A DNA stretch of 64,000 nt from Methanobacterium sp. ERen5. Its GTDB lineage: Archaea > Methanobacteriota > Methanobacteria > Methanobacteriales > Methanobacteriaceae. A program made the position numbers and the translations under genes. Positions 33,586 to 41,682 of the stretch are shown in pieces. The notes below the pieces were generated by a model. It did not search any database. It saw only the letters and a program-made list of their open reading frames with translations, and was not told where the DNA came from. Numbering within the stretch: the stretch's first letter is position 1; each line of letters begins with the position of its first letter. The stretch is taken from NCBI GenBank assembly GCA_024167805.1, contig CP099988.1:1-64000 (forward strand), in the 5' to 3' direction.

Positions 33586-33783
33586 TTAATTTTTAACAGC
33601 AGCGTCATTTTCAACTTCTGCACTGTCACACATCATGTTAACAGCATAGCATCTACTATTTTTCACCATAAAGTCTGCACAGTCTTCATAATCTTCTCCA
33701 GAACATCCTTTACATCCACATCCTTCTGGTGTGTTATTTTCTCTACAAAATTCATGTTGTTCCACAAATGTTTTCAAATTCAC
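33586..33783 (-). CDS. Cys-rich virus miniprotein
   Basis: 65 residues from GTG at 33783 (AAGAGGTGAAAAT upstream). Seven or more cysteines (FCRENN; GCGCKGCSGEDYEDC; SRCYAVNMMC) suggest a metal cluster or zinc site. No known domain. Confidence 0.57.
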   Translation of the reverse strand: MNLKTFVEQHEFCRENNTPEGCGCKGCSGEDYEDCADFMVKNSRCYAVNMMCDSAEVENDAAVKN

Positions 33784-33851
33784 ATTTTCACCTCTTAAAA
33801 TAAATTTGGAACTTATCGTAGCTCCACAACGACTAATAAATTTACACTAAA

Positions 33852-33877
33852 CTAAGAGTTAGATAACGGCCTCTTAG
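33852..33877. promoter_or_regulatory. Inverted repeat in the gap between early genes
   Basis: CTAAGAG (33852-33858) and CTCTTAG (33871-33877) are exact reverse complements 12 nt apart in the 192-bp gap between the Cys-rich miniprotein and the next gene. Operator-like spacing; no further evidence. No other feature was recognised in the gap. Confidence 0.35.
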
Positions 33878-33975
33878 CATGTAGGGTTCTGGAAGTTATT
33901 TAAACCAAAAAAGAGTTGGAACAGTAATGAATTAAATAGCTAACCAGAATATCCCCTGAAAAATAAAAAAGTAAT

Positions 33976-34152
33976 TTATTCATTATCTAAAATATCTAAA
34001 ATGAAATCTTCTTTGTGTTCCTTTAATTTTGGTAAAATCTTACCATTATAAAATTTTTCAAAAGCTTTCATTTTGACATATACTCCCTGAACAGGTAAAC
34101 AATTATTTTCATAATCACGTAACGCTTGATACAATTCTTCTGCTACTCCCAC
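33976..34152 (-). CDS. Small virus protein next to the BRO gene
   Basis: 58 residues from GTG at 34152, preceded by GGTGA with 4-nt spacing; a longer frame would overlap the BRO gene. Contains VAEELYQALRDYENNCLPVQ and an acidic C-terminus. No known domain. Confidence 0.5.
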   Translation of the reverse strand: MGVAEELYQALRDYENNCLPVQGVYVKMKAFEKFYNGKILPKLKEHKEDFILDILDNE

Positions 34153-34156
34153 TAAA

Positions 34157-34903
34157 TCACCAATCCGATAACATCTTTTGATCAGGTTCAAAATTAAATA
34201 ATTCAACAACAGATTTACCCTGATAGAAATAGGTTAATGCTAATTGGTAGAGTTTCATTGATAGTGTTTCATTTGATTTAAGATACTGTCCGTTGCTTTT
34301 TTTGTTTGCACTTGCCATGTGGGGAATAAATATGCCCGTACTGGCTGCATATTGGTAGTATAATTCTTCGTATAATTGTTTGGTGCTTGTTTGTCGTTCA
34401 TGGCTTAATGTGTTGATTAGTGTTAAGAGTTTAGCTCTCCATGATTGTTTGTGGATATTTGATATTTCGGCAGGTTCTGCAAATCCTAATGTTTGAAGTG
34501 ATTTGACTGAACTTTCAAGTTCAATTTTACTAGTTGTTGTTAATTGTGGCTGTAACTGATATGATCCTGTTTTTTCTATTTGTGGTAACACTTCATCTGT
34601 TAACCAGTCTTGGAACTTTTCAGCTTCTGGTTTCCTTGATTTAAGAATCAAGTTATAAACACCTGATTTTTTAAGGAATACCAGACCACGATGAGGTATA
34701 TCTAAATCTGGCAAAACTCCTTTTAACTGACTTTTAAGAACTACACGTTTATTCTTATTCATTTTAGATAAATGGTTCTGTACTGCTGATTTTGTCATAT
34801 CTAAACATTTACCAATATGGTATGGATTAAATAAAGGTTCTCCATCTAACATTACAGTTTCAATATTTTCATGTTCAAATCCAATATTCATTATTTCATT
34901 CAT
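34157..34903 (-). CDS. BRO-N domain regulator / antirepressor-like protein
   Basis: 248 residues. The N-terminal 105 residues fit the BRO-N domain: ETVMLDGEPLFNPYHIGKCL then GVLPDLDIPHRGLVFLKKSG and KFQDWLTDEVLPQIEKTGSY. The last piece is the classic end of BRO-N and antirepressor domains. The C-terminal half is different, helical, without KilA or ANT signature. Such proteins control the lysis-lysogeny switch or bind DNA early. GAGGTG lies upstream of ATG. Confidence 0.85.
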   Translation of the reverse strand: MNEIMNIGFEHENIETVMLDGEPLFNPYHIGKCLDMTKSAVQNHLSKMNKNKRVVLKSQLKGVLPDLDIPHRGLVFLKKSGVYNLILKSRKPEAEKFQDWLTDEVLPQIEKTGSYQLQPQLTTTSKIELESSVKSLQTLGFAEPAEISNIHKQSWRAKLLTLINTLSHERQTSTKQLYEELYYQYAASTGIFIPHMASANKKSNGQYLKSNETLSMKLYQLALTYFYQGKSVVELFNFEPDQKMLSDW

Positions 34904-35374
34904 AATAAGTTCACCTCTTTTTATTAAATCTGGGGTCTAAGGAATCTATATATAAAATAAGTTTAGACTAGACATCCGTTAAAATAAATAAACTCTCTTA
35001 GATATCCCCTAAAATAAAAATAAAGTTTTGGTGTTCTACAATTACTTATAGTCGATTGAGCCTTCTTAAAAAAATAAGAATTATAAAACTCGTGTTTCGT
35101 TTTTGGTTTGAAGGGTCGTACAAACCTTGTGTTTCTGCCATCGCCATCCAGATTTGCCTCCCCAGAAGGTTCATGAGTGATAATTTAAAAGATATATTTA
35201 GTTATCTTTTGAGTTACCTACAATTACATTAATTTCAGACTATTTAAATGTTTGGGTAACTTAAGAGGTAACTTATTTGAATAGGTAACATGAACGGTAA
35301 ATATAAATACCATGTAAAAGATAACCGTAAGTATAAACTTATATGCCAAAAAATAGATAGATGGAGGTATGAAA
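34904..35374. promoter_or_regulatory. Divergent lysogeny-control region with palindromes and GGTAAC sites
   Basis: This 471-bp gap separates the leftward BRO gene and the rightward AbrB-like gene. AAAAGATA (35187-35194) and TATCTTTT (35203-35210) form an 8-bp inverted repeat. GGTAAC is seen at 35255-35260, 35267-35272 and 35284-35289, with its complement in GAGTTACCT near 35,211. A TATA-like GTATAAACTTA lies at about 35,331 before the AbrB-like gene, and TTTTATATATA on the minus strand near 34,943-34,960 before the BRO gene. It probably holds the repressor operators. Confidence 0.6.
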
Positions 35375-35551
35375 TTGGAATTTGAAAGCACCCTAAGTAA
35401 AGCAAAATCAACAGGCAGTTCACTAAGAACAACAATTCCATTATCTATCATCAAAGCTTTTGAGCTTAAGGATGGAGATAAAATCAAATGGGACTGTGAA
35501 ATTAAAGATGATACTATTATTGTTAAAGTAACTCCATTAAAAAAGGAATAA
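35375..35551 (+). CDS. AbrB/MazE-type swapped-hairpin DNA-binding regulator
   Basis: 58 residues from TTG at 35375: GGAGGT ends 6 nt before it, while the ATG at 35369 directly abuts the GGAGGT and is too close. The fold is typical: a short strand, then SSLRTTIPLSIIKAFELKDGD, the AbrB-type core, and a KVTPLKKE end. It is the only plus-strand regulator of the provirus and is divergent from BRO. Its promoter overlaps GGTAAC sites, so it may be the lysogenic regulator and may regulate itself. Confidence 0.75.
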   Translation: MEFESTLSKAKSTGSSLRTTIPLSIIKAFELKDGDKIKWDCEIKDDTIIVKVTPLKKE

Positions 35552-35628
35552 TTATTTTTAGATAGCCTTCGCTCACTCTTTTTAATTCCAATAAAATTAG
35601 AACCTGCAATGATAGATCCCATTTTGGA

Positions 35629-35832
35629 TCACCATACAGAATAATGTTCAATTTGATGATTAATATGGACTAACTCATCAAATCGTTTCTTAAATTCTTC
35701 AGATGATTGATTTTCTTTAAATTGCTCAATCTCTTTGAATTTCTCATTAAAAATAGTTTGAAGTCTAAATAATGATTCTTTGTTTTTTATACGATCAATA
35801 GTTTTATATTTATCTTTAACCAAAGTGTTCAT
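35629..35832 (-). CDS. Coiled-coil small virus protein
   Basis: 67 residues of charged helices (IKNKESLFRLQTIFNEKFK then EIEQFKENQSSEEFKKR). It has no known domain. The ribosome-binding sequence GTGAGG lies inside a predicted hairpin (TGCTAA/TTAGCA) just upstream of the ATG, so translation may be regulated. Confidence 0.52.
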   Translation of the reverse strand: MNTLVKDKYKTIDRIKNKESLFRLQTIFNEKFKEIEQFKENQSSEEFKKRFDELVHINHQIEHYSVW

Positions 35833-35969
35833 TGCTAATGCCTCACAGTGTTAGCATGGTACTCATAGGGGAATTGTCGCGAAACTTGATCCCCTATGAT
35901 GCCATTTAATATAAACAACAGTGCACAATAATAACCGTGCCCTAATCATCAGTTCGGATGCTTGATGAT
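35833..35969. other. Cluster of three hairpins between regulator and integrase
   Basis: Three exact inverted repeats follow one another: TGCTAA/TTAGCA (35833-35856), TCATAGGGGA/TCCCCTATGA (35863-35872 with 35890-35899, a 10-bp stem with a 17-nt loop centred on TCGCGA), and ATCATCA/TGATGAT (35945-35969). The first contains TGCCTCACAG, which is found again at 21888. No reading frame spans them. It may be a structured RNA, an operator array or an integration-related region. The rest of the 340-bp gap before the integrase, up to 36,172, holds a TATA-like AAGTATATAAAG near 36,070 and nothing else I recognise. Confidence 0.5.
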
Positions 35970-36172
35970 ATAGGTAGCTTTGCTTTTGTCATTTATATAA
36001 TTTGGTATTAACTAACTTTTAATTTAATTATACAAAATTTATTCACAATTCTACTATTATTCTAACAAGTATATAAAGTGAACGGAAGCTGTAGGCGGCG
36101 TATTACGTTGTATTACATCTTATGTAACTTTTGATAGAGAGCATGTGAGAAGTAATATTTAAGATAAAAAAA

Positions 36173-37324
36173 TTATTTAATCAAATCATCTAATCTGTCT
36201 TTATTATTCTTTGCAATAACTTTCTTGATTTCTTCAAGTTCCTGTCTTAAAGAAATATTATCTTCTTTAATCTCTAAAAACTCTTTTTTATCGTCTGTTG
36301 TAAGTTTATCCACTTCAATATCTTTCAAACTTAAAACATGCATGTGTTCGATATACTGTTGTTTTAATGAATTTTCATCAACTTTGATATATGCATCTAC
36401 AATATCCTTAACAGAGTGTCCTAATAATCTTTCAACTGATAGGTGTGGCATTCCATCGGCATTTAATAATGTTCCAAATAGTTTACGTAGAGCATGACTT
36501 CTGAATTTTCGGTAGGGTCCTATTTTACCAAACTGGCATTTATCATTTAAAAATCGGAAGTAACTTGAGAATGCCCTCATACCTATTTTATTATTTTTAT
36601 CATTTTTACTTGGGAACAACCAGTCATCATATTTTTTTGGTGGATTTTCTGTGAGATATAATATTAATGAATCTAATGTTTCTGGTGTTGTGAATATTGT
36701 AACTGGTGTTGTGGTTTTTTGAGTTATTGTTTTCCAGGTTAGGATTTTTGGTTCTGGATTTCTGGATAATAAATAAACCACTTCATCTATACTAATGAAT
36801 GTGTTTTTAGGAATAGTAATATAGTCATGTAACGATTTTAAAAAGTCACTATATTTTAATGCTCTTAAATCAGATGCTCTTAATCCTGTCGCCAATGCCA
36901 TGTAAATTATGGACTGATATTTTGTATTTGCAAACTTCAAAGCCTTTTGGATTTCCTCTTTAGTAGGAAGATCATCTAATGATTCAATTTTTCTAATTTT
37001 CGCATATTTTATTTTTGGGATCTGTATTTCAAACTCAGAGTAAAATGATTTTACAATACTTAATTTTTTCAGTATATTACTATTGGTATATCCTTGATTA
37101 ATTAAATATGATTTATAATCAAGCAGATGTTCCTTAATTCTTCGTTCACTTATCCAAATACTAGATTTTTCTTCTTTAATTGCTTCATCAATTATCTGTG
37201 ATGGAGTTAGATCTAAAAATTCAGAATAAAATCGTATCTCGGAAGAATAAAGAATTTTTGTTAATGGTTGAATTTCCCTATTTTGCAAAAACTGTTTAAA
37301 CTTGATGTCCTGTAATATATCCAT
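36173..37324 (-). CDS. int: Tyrosine recombinase / integrase
   Basis: 383 residues. N-terminal SAM-like core-binding domain (REIQPLTKILYSSEIRFY), then the catalytic domain with the Arg of ATGLRASDLRALK, the HxxR of SHALRKLFG, GHS, and the final Tyr of VDAYIKVD. A coiled C-terminal tail follows. It integrates the provirus by strand exchange at an att site, probably close to its own start at the right end of the element. A TATA-like element lies about 25 nt before the ATG with no ribosome-binding site, so a leaderless transcript is likely. Confidence 0.9.
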   Translation of the reverse strand: MDILQDIKFKQFLQNREIQPLTKILYSSEIRFYSEFLDLTPSQIIDEAIKEEKSSIWISERRIKEHLLDYKSYLINQGYTNSNILKKLSIVKSFYSEFEIQIPKIKYAKIRKIESLDDLPTKEEIQKALKFANTKYQSIIYMALATGLRASDLRALKYSDFLKSLHDYITIPKNTFISIDEVVYLLSRNPEPKILTWKTITQKTTTPVTIFTTPETLDSLILYLTENPPKKYDDWLFPSKNDKNNKIGMRAFSSYFRFLNDKCQFGKIGPYRKFRSHALRKLFGTLLNADGMPHLSVERLLGHSVKDIVDAYIKVDENSLKQQYIEHMHVLSLKDIEVDKLTTDDKKEFLEIKEDNISLRQELEEIKKVIAKNNKDRLDDLIK

Positions 37325-37438
37325 GGTAAGTTATTTCATATAGATATAATATGTATTTGATCCCTATTTGTATATGTGGAACTTATTTCAGATAAATAGA
37401 TTTTATACTCAGTACTAAAATTTTGGAGATGTTAAATT

Positions 37439-37696
37439 TTGGATGAAAAAGAGTTTGAAGCCATGGAAAAGCAGTTCAAAACCAAGGAAATCGAAATTAT
37501 CATTAATAGCAATATCTTAGATGAGGATATTCTAATTTTTGATGGAAGAAAATATAAAATTGAAGATATGAGTTATACCGAAGGTAACCTTGAAAAAATC
37601 AAAGTAACTCCCATAATGACAGACAAAGAGTTTGCAGATTGGTTAAAATATAAAAGACTGAAATATAAGAGCAAACTTAAGGGAATTACAAAATAA
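37439..37696 (+). CDS. Hypothetical protein at provirus right border
   Basis: 85 residues from TTG at 37439 with GGAG about 10 nt upstream; alternative ATG frames are short. Charged, with DEDILIFDGRKYKIEDM and a basic C-terminus (KYKRLKYKSKLKG). No known domain. It is convergent to nothing and divergent from the integrase, and could be the first host gene or a virus accessory gene. Confidence 0.5.
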   Translation: MDEKEFEAMEKQFKTKEIEIIINSNILDEDILIFDGRKYKIEDMSYTEGNLEKIKVTPIMTDKEFADWLKYKRLKYKSKLKGITK

Positions 37697-37924
37697 ATCA
37701 TTAACCTAAAAATTTTATTCATTTTCTTATTATTTTCTAAAAAATTAACTTACTTCATGCAGAACTATTAAATAAATTCTAATTATTCTTATTTTGCAAA
37801 TTAAACACTTAATTATGTCTTGATAACCTAGTATGATACAATTGATTTCAGGGATTAGTATATAAAATTTATTGGATATAAATTTAATTAGAATATGTAC
37901 AAAAAGTTTTCAGGCAGATAAACT

Positions 37925-38365
37925 ATGAAGAGTAAGAAAAGAGATTTACTAAAGGAGTTTATGGATACTAAACTTGTAAACAAGCTCAGGTTGTACACTG
38001 TCATCATGGTTGTCATGGTAGCTATTGTGATCTACGAGGTTTTAATATCTAAATTCAGTCCGGAATTGGCGGTTGTAGGATTTATCTCAGGAATTGTTGT
38101 GGGTATCTTTGTTGCTCGAATATACAAGTTAAGTTGGGATGAATCTAACAACAATGTGACAGGTACTGTGGATGTTATTGGAGGAATAATTCTAGTCCTT
38201 TACTTCACATACATCTTTACAAGAACTTACTACTTGGGACAGTGGGTTTCAGGCATTCCACTCTTTGCATTTATTTTAAGTATGACTGCTGGAACCATGT
38301 TTGGAAGAATAATAAACACCAGGCATGATGTTCTTAAAATTTTGAGGGCACTGAAATTAATGTGA
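37925..38365 (+). CDS. Four-helix membrane protein, unknown function
   Basis: 146 residues with a basic N-terminus then four hydrophobic segments (VIMVVMVAIVIYEVL; VVGFISGIVVGIFVA; TVDVIGGIILVLYFTY; IPLFAFILSMTAGTMFG). AGGCAGATAAACT precedes the ATG. Base composition and codon use fit the chromosome. No known family. Confidence 0.6.
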   Translation: MKSKKRDLLKEFMDTKLVNKLRLYTVIMVVMVAIVIYEVLISKFSPELAVVGFISGIVVGIFVARIYKLSWDESNNNVTGTVDVIGGIILVLYFTYIFTRTYYLGQWVSGIPLFAFILSMTAGTMFGRIINTRHDVLKILRALKLM

Positions 38366-38470
38366 ACAAAATTTTATGAATTCAATTTTTAACGGACTTA
38401 ATTGAATGGATTATGATTTTTTTTTATTTTTATAATAAATTTTTTCATATTTATTGGTTTTTGATAGAAA

Positions 38471-38483
38471 GAAATTTATAAAA
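38471..38483 (+). promoter_or_regulatory. BRE/TATA promoter of hisG-like gene
   Basis: GAAATTTATAAAA lies about 25 nt before the ATG at 38503, standard spacing for an archaeal promoter with a very short leader. It matches purine-rich BRE followed by TTTATAAA. Confidence 0.6.
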
Positions 38484-38502
38484 AAAGGTCTCTGGATATA
38501 TT

Positions 38503-39492
38503 ATGAAAAAGATAGTGCTAGGTCTCCCAAAGGGGAGTTTAAACAATGTTAATAGGGGTAATACTTATCAGTTATTTGTTGATGCCGGGTACGAGGTCAG
38601 AGGATATGAACCAGGGAACGAATCCAATGAGATCGGGATCATGAACGACCCTGAGATCAAGGGATTTTTAACCAGACCACAAAGTGCTCCTGTAGAACTT
38701 AACAGAGAAATTTTAGACCTTGCAGTTATAGGTGAAGATTGGGTTCAAGAAGAATCTGTGAACTACAAAGAAAAACTCATAAAAAAGGTAGGGGATCTGG
38801 ATTACGGTCAAACCAGACTTATTGTAGGTGTTCCAAAGGAAGCAGAATACAAGGATCTTACAGACTTTTTCAGAAAAAACAAGGACAGAAAAACACCAAT
38901 ACTTTGCTTTACAGAATATCCAAATTTAACCCGTCAGTTTTTTGAAGAAAACGAAGGATACAAGGAAGTTTTTGGTGAGACTAAACCATTTGTACAGGTG
39001 CGAGGATTAAGAGATGGTGATAACATGATGGTTCAGATCATAAATTCGGATGGTGCAACCGAAGTGTACATAGCCAAGGGAGCAGATCTCATTGTTGATA
39101 ACACTCAAACAGGTAGCAGTCTCAGAAAGGCAGGTCTTAGAGAGCTTGAAACCATAATGGAATCCAGTGCAGGACTTTATGCCGGCCCGAGTTGCAAGGG
39201 AGAAAAGGAAAAGAAGGCTAAAATGATATTTGATCAGCTTTTTGGTGCTATTAACGCACGAAAGTTCTTCGATGTTAAGTTTAATATTTCAACACTCAAG
39301 GTTGATGATATCAAAGAATTTTTACTCGAAAATAAGTACTGTTCTGATGAACCAACCGTTGTAGAAGGTAAAACCTACTCTCAAGTCAATGTTCTCATTC
39401 CTAAAACTAAATTTCCCGCCATGGTTAAGGGAATTAAAAATTTCGGAGCATCAGCAATTGTAAGGGAAAATGTGAAACAGTACATTCAATAA
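38503..39492 (+). CDS. HisG-like protein (ATP phosphoribosyltransferase fold, long form)
   Basis: 329 residues. [13 protein letters not shown] starts the PRPP/ATP-binding domain; [14 protein letters not shown] is the PRPP-binding loop typical of HisG, and EDWVQE matches the HisG 'GxDW' region. The last 75 residues ([30 protein letters not shown]) are the regulatory ACT-like domain of long HisG. Long-form enzymes catalyse the first step of histidine synthesis. The central part is unusually rich in acidic stretches, and no other his gene lies next to it, so a paralog with a different substrate is possible. Confidence 0.75.
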   Translation: MKKIVLGLPKGSLNNVNRGNTYQLFVDAGYEVRGYEPGNESNEIGIMNDPEIKGFLTRPQSAPVELNREILDLAVIGEDWVQEESVNYKEKLIKKVGDLDYGQTRLIVGVPKEAEYKDLTDFFRKNKDRKTPILCFTEYPNLTRQFFEENEGYKEVFGETKPFVQVRGLRDGDNMMVQIINSDGATEVYIAKGADLIVDNTQTGSSLRKAGLRELETIMESSAGLYAGPSCKGEKEKKAKMIFDQLFGAINARKFFDVKFNISTLKVDDIKEFLLENKYCSDEPTVVEGKTYSQVNVLIPKTKFPAMVKGIKNFGASAIVRENVKQYIQ

Positions 39493-39628
39493 ATTTTCCC
39501 ACAAAAATTTTTTATGGGCAACTCTAAACAGTTCAGGATATAAAAAAATTAGTTAGAAATGTTCACAGTTACCATTGTATTAATACTAATTTAATGGTTA
39601 AAAAATAATGAGAGGGGTGTTAATTAAA

Positions 39629-39919
39629 ATGATCGTTGTAACAGCTAAAATGAAGGTTAAACCAGATGCGAAATATCAGTTCATGGTTGAAACTGAGCCA
39701 TTGATTAAACACACAAGATCTGAGAATGGATGTTTAAGTTACAATTTATATACAGATATTGATGATCCAAACTTATTAGTTATGCTAGAATTTTGGAAGG
39801 ATATGGATTCTTTAGATGCACATATGGACTCTGTACACTTTAAAGCATTTGGCGAGGCAATTCCAAAGTATTTGGTCGATGCAATAGACATATCCAAGTT
39901 CGAAGCCCAAGAAGTCTGA
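39629..39919 (+). CDS. ABM-fold putative quinol monooxygenase
   Basis: 96 residues from ATG at 39629 (GGGGTG 9 nt upstream). Pattern of the antibiotic-biosynthesis-monooxygenase fold: IVVTAKMKVKPDAK, TRSENGCLSYNLY, and LEFWKDMDSLDAHMDS. Small dimeric ferredoxin-like proteins that act on quinone-like or aromatic compounds, or are of unknown function. Single gene. Confidence 0.78.
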   Translation: MIVVTAKMKVKPDAKYQFMVETEPLIKHTRSENGCLSYNLYTDIDDPNLLVMLEFWKDMDSLDAHMDSVHFKAFGEAIPKYLVDAIDISKFEAQEV

Positions 39920-40053
39920 AATGAAAGTTTTTCTAAATTTTTTTAAATTTTTTTATGGATCCATGAATAACCATTGTTTAGATATAAAAAAGGGTTGGAA
40001 TGATAACTATCCTTGATAATTTCTGAGTTATTTTAGTTGTTAATTCTCTACTT

Positions 40054-40956
40054 TTAATAGTAATGTGCAGGTTCCTTATGGACTTGTTTAATATACTTCA
40101 GTTCGAATATATCCTCTGGATTTAAATCTGCAGTCATGTATCCCAACTTCTTTAGAACTGGTAAAAACTCCATTGTTGATTTTATGTACTCTTCAGGTAT
40201 CTTGGCACAGTATCTTGGTGATATCTTGTAGGTATTTAATACAAAGTCTTTATCAACAACCCCCATCTCCCCTGCTGCTGTTTGAGCTGCTAGTTCTGGT
40301 TGTTTTCTTATTAAGTTACATGCGTCTTCATGTGCTTTTATAAAGCTCAGTATAAATTCTTCATCCTCTTTTATTATATCTTCCTGCACCACGATTCCGT
40401 AACTTGGATTGTAGGGCCATAACTTGTTTGGAGGTATGATTATTTTTGTTTTAAGCTGCATGTCAGAAACAATTGCAAGGGACGGTGTTCCAACACCTGC
40501 TGCAATTTCGTTTTCAGATATTGCATCGGGTATGAAATCAGCCCAGGGATAGTTGTTGATTGAAACATCACTCTTACCCAGAAGATTTCGGATTATCACA
40601 TCATGTATCGATCCCCTGGTGGGTGTTCCAATGGATTTTCCTTTAAATTGTTTAAGAACAGATTCTAAATCGCCTAGATCATCATATGAATCATATTCTT
40701 CCTTTGCAATCATGACTGTGCCTTCGATGTGTCCTCCAGCAACACATTTGAGCTTCATTCCATCGTGTATTCCCATCATCACAGGAGGTAACCCAACATA
40801 TCCAAGATCTATTTCCTTATCTTTAAATGCCTTCATTATTGCAGGACCCGTCGGAAACAGTTTCCATTCCGTTTCATCGGAATTTTTGTAACGGATGTTT
40901 CCACTTTTTAAGATGAATGACGTGTGATAAATTGTTGAGAGATAGCCAATGCGCAT
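40054..40956 (-). CDS. NMT1/THI5-like substrate-binding protein, no signal peptide
   Basis: 300 residues with the two-lobe SBP pattern: KEIDLGYVGLPPVMMG, GHIEGTVMIA, GKSIGTPTRGSIHDVIIR, and WPYNPSYGIVV. This is the aliphatic sulfonate / nitrate / thiamine-precursor binding family. There is no signal peptide or lipobox: it starts at GYLSTIYHTS. It may bind ligand inside the cell, or its export signal is missing. No ABC permease or ATPase neighbours it. GGAGGTACTAC precedes the ATG. Confidence 0.72.
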   Translation of the reverse strand: MRIGYLSTIYHTSFILKSGNIRYKNSDETEWKLFPTGPAIMKAFKDKEIDLGYVGLPPVMMGIHDGMKLKCVAGGHIEGTVMIAKEEYDSYDDLGDLESVLKQFKGKSIGTPTRGSIHDVIIRNLLGKSDVSINNYPWADFIPDAISENEIAAGVGTPSLAIVSDMQLKTKIIIPPNKLWPYNPSYGIVVQEDIIKEDEEFILSFIKAHEDACNLIRKQPELAAQTAAGEMGVVDKDFVLNTYKISPRYCAKIPEEYIKSTMEFLPVLKKLGYMTADLNPEDIFELKYIKQVHKEPAHYY

Positions 40957-41367
40957 GTAGTACCTCCTATTTTGACATATTATTTATAATTTTTTTATTA
41001 CAGAAAATTTACATTAAATCTGAATTAACAATTGTTATATAATGAAGTTACTTAAATAAATTTTCAAAAAAATCCATATTACAATCTTAATCATTGAATC
41101 AAAAATCAAGATATTATAATTATCATGAATATCTAGTTGAGTACATAATAATAATACATAACATTTGAATAAAATGTAATATTTATTATTAATTTCTATT
41201 TATAAGTTAATTTAAGAATGGAAATTAATAGATTCACAAAACATATTTAGAAAATGTGTTAAGTCTAGAGCCTATTTTAACATATAAATAGTAATTTATT
41301 ATTAATTAGAAAACCCCCAATTGTACTAAAAAAATATGGAATTTTTATTTATAATTCGATCTACCCT
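40957..41367. other. Gene-poor AT-rich gap
   Basis: 411 bp without a plausible frame. Only AT-rich sequence, poly-A/T tracts and a few TATA-like strings (for example TATTTATAAG near 41,210) are seen. It is probably the promoter region for the substrate-binding gene and the 3' side of the RHH operon. Nothing else recognised. Confidence 0.5.
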
Positions 41368-41511
41368 TTACAAGTTGGAATTTATATCATGTAACTTATA
41401 ATATATGTCATTTAAAGTATCAGAAATAGATTCTAATGCTATTACTTTTCTTAAATCTACTGAATTACTATTTCTGTCGTTTAATATTTTTATACGATTA
41501 TTTATTTCCAT
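41368..41511 (-). CDS. Small partner protein of RHH regulator
   Basis: 47 residues, below usual gene-calling size. The ATG at 41511 has GAGGTGA about 5 nt upstream. The sequence is helical and charged (EINNRIKILNDRNSN, then VIALESISDTLNDIYYK). It starts 24 bp after the RHH stop, so the two form an operon. It has no known domain. Confidence 0.45.
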   Translation of the reverse strand: MEINNRIKILNDRNSNSVDLRKVIALESISDTLNDIYYKLHDINSNL

Positions 41512-41535
41512 AAACTCACCTCAATATCGAAATTT

Positions 41536-41682
41536 TTATATAATATACTTGCTTTCTTTTCCAACTAATATTAGAATCATGCGTCTAAGCATTTCGCTAC
41601 ACGATACGTCTTTCTCTTCACAAAATGTCCGAAATTGATTCTTTAAGTTTTCATCAATTTTACAGGTCATTCTATCCTGCAT
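41536..41682 (-). CDS. Ribbon-helix-helix (CopG/Arc-type) regulator
   Basis: 48 residues, missed by long-ORF calling. MTCKIDENLKNQFRTFC is the ribbon and first helix, followed by VSCSEMLRRMILILV, the RHH second helix. GTGAG lies upstream of the ATG. RHH miniproteins bind DNA as dimers and often head toxin-antitoxin or plasmid/mobile-element operons; the small partner downstream fits this arrangement. Confidence 0.62.
   Translation of the reverse strand: MQDRMTCKIDENLKNQFRTFCEEKDVSCSEMLRRMILILVGKESKYII

Larger units (their letters stand above)
1..37400. mobile_element. Integrated head-tail provirus, contractile-tail type (left end outside window, right end approximate)
   Basis: A continuous block of virus genes: integrase, regulators, replication and recombination genes, lysis-type genes, terminase, portal, protease-scaffold, capsid, connectors, sheath, tube, tape measure and baseplate. 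Sheath, gp25-like and gpJ-like baseplate proteins indicate a contractile tail. Almost everything is on the minus strand. The integrase is the last recognisable virus gene on the right, so the right attachment site probably lies just after 37,324, but I could not pair a repeat because the left end is not in the window. Host-type genes begin by 37.9 kb. Confidence 0.93.

Noticed and set aside
35224..35622. 132-residue minus-strand frame
   Set aside because: Antisense to the AbrB-like gene and across the operator region; no ribosome-binding site and hydrophobic low-complexity composition.
36000..37900. attR core sequence
   Set aside because: No direct repeat partner can be tested because the left end of the provirus is outside the window; any chosen sequence would be a guess.
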